A stretch of 6,954 nt of DNA from Arenicella sp. (GTDB lineage Bacteria; Pseudomonadota; Gammaproteobacteria; Arenicellales; Arenicellaceae), in the NCBI GenBank assembly GCA_018677115.1, contig JAHHOC010000432.1, positions 1-6,954 on the forward strand, read 5' to 3'. Of the stretch, positions 6,757 through 6,954 are shown piece after piece. The notes beneath the pieces were generated by a model. The model made no database searches. It was not told the origin of the DNA and was given only the letters and a program-made list of their open reading frames with translations. A program made the position numbers and the translations under genes. Each line of letters opens with the position of its first letter. The stretch's first letter is position 1.

Positions 6757-6954
6757 TACAGCGCCTCCGGTGCCGCAATCGGCAGTTGCATCAGACCCTT
6801 GGGCTCCTTACCCTGAACGATACGAATCGCTTGGCTAATCCCTGCATTGTGGGACGAATCCAGATCGGTCCAGGCTCGATTTTCCTGATCCCAATAACCG
6901 GAAACAGTGCCGTCCAGGGTTTGGTAATAAAGGCCTGATCTACCTACCTGTAAC
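6756..6954 (-). CDS. DUF3450 family periplasmic protein (C-terminal part)
   Basis: The last 65 codons of a minus-strand gene are visible; it runs off the right edge and ends at TAA 6756-6758. The sequence has the features I associate with the DUF3450 C-terminus: VGRSGLYYQTLDG, then GYWDQENRAWTDLD, then ISQAIRIVQG, ending MQLPIAAPEAL. Family members are about 250 residues long, with a signal peptide and an N-terminal coiled coil, and commonly sit directly upstream of TtpC-like genes in TonB2-type clusters. No biochemical function is established to my knowledge. The stop overlaps the start of the TtpC-like gene by one base, so the two are made together. The likely role is a periplasmic partner of that complex, inferred from position. 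Confidence 0.82.
   Translation of the reverse strand, partial: LQVGRSGLYYQTLDGTVSGYWDQENRAWTDLDSSHNAGISQAIRIVQGKEPKGLMQLPIAAPEAL
6764..6768 (-). promoter_or_regulatory. Ribosome binding site of the TtpC-like gene, inside the DUF3450 gene
   Basis: A full GGAGG lies 7 bases before the ATG at 6754-6756, within the last codons of the upstream DUF3450 gene. With the TAATG stop-start overlap, it fixes the start and indicates coupled translation of the two proteins. Confidence 0.75.

Noticed and set aside
1..6954. CRISPR arrays, tRNA or rRNA genes, insertion sequences, toxin-antitoxin or defence genes
   Set aside because: I found no regular repeats, RNA-gene signatures, transposase motifs or defence domains. 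Nearly all the sequence is accounted for by recognisable housekeeping genes.

Overview
The window looks like chromosomal housekeeping DNA from a gammaproteobacterium, probably a free-living aquatic heterotroph. The dihydroorotase is the class II PyrC typical of that group. The DUF3450 / TtpC-like / ExbD cluster is also characteristic of Gammaproteobacteria (Vibrio, Shewanella and relatives). Base composition is moderate, and no mobile element, tRNA, rRNA or CRISPR array is visible.

Layout. On the + strand, the last 59 codons of an unidentified basic protein (1-180) run directly into pyrC (180-1214). A TerC-family membrane protein follows (1260-2048). These look like one transcription unit. 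It converges on the minus-strand genes across a short gap (2049-2133) with only a weak hairpin.

On the - strand, read right to left, there are two units. The first is a TonB2-type energy-transduction cluster: the C-terminus of a DUF3450 protein (6756-6954), a TtpC-like protein with a long periplasmic coiled-coil region fused to an ExbB/TolQ membrane domain (5329-6756), and an ExbD/TolR protein (4903-5313). A strong rho-independent terminator with a 12-bp perfect stem ends it (4843-4873). The second unit is glycolytic: class I glyceraldehyde-3-phosphate dehydrogenase (3789-4784), then glucose-6-phosphate isomerase (2134-3765) 23 bases later.

How they work together. PyrC makes dihydroorotate for pyrimidine synthesis, and TerC-type proteins are linked to metal ion export or homeostasis. 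Gap and Pgi are central carbon enzymes expressed as a pair. The DUF3450/TtpC/ExbD proteins probably form an inner-membrane and periplasmic complex that uses proton motive force to drive outer-membrane uptake. The most notable point is that this cluster ends right after exbD, with no separate exbB2, tonB2 or TPR gene before the terminator. I see nothing that clearly qualifies as a new biological system. The second-look items are that shortened cluster, the promoter arrangement at gap, the unidentified leading gene and a few residue variants in otherwise conserved enzymes.
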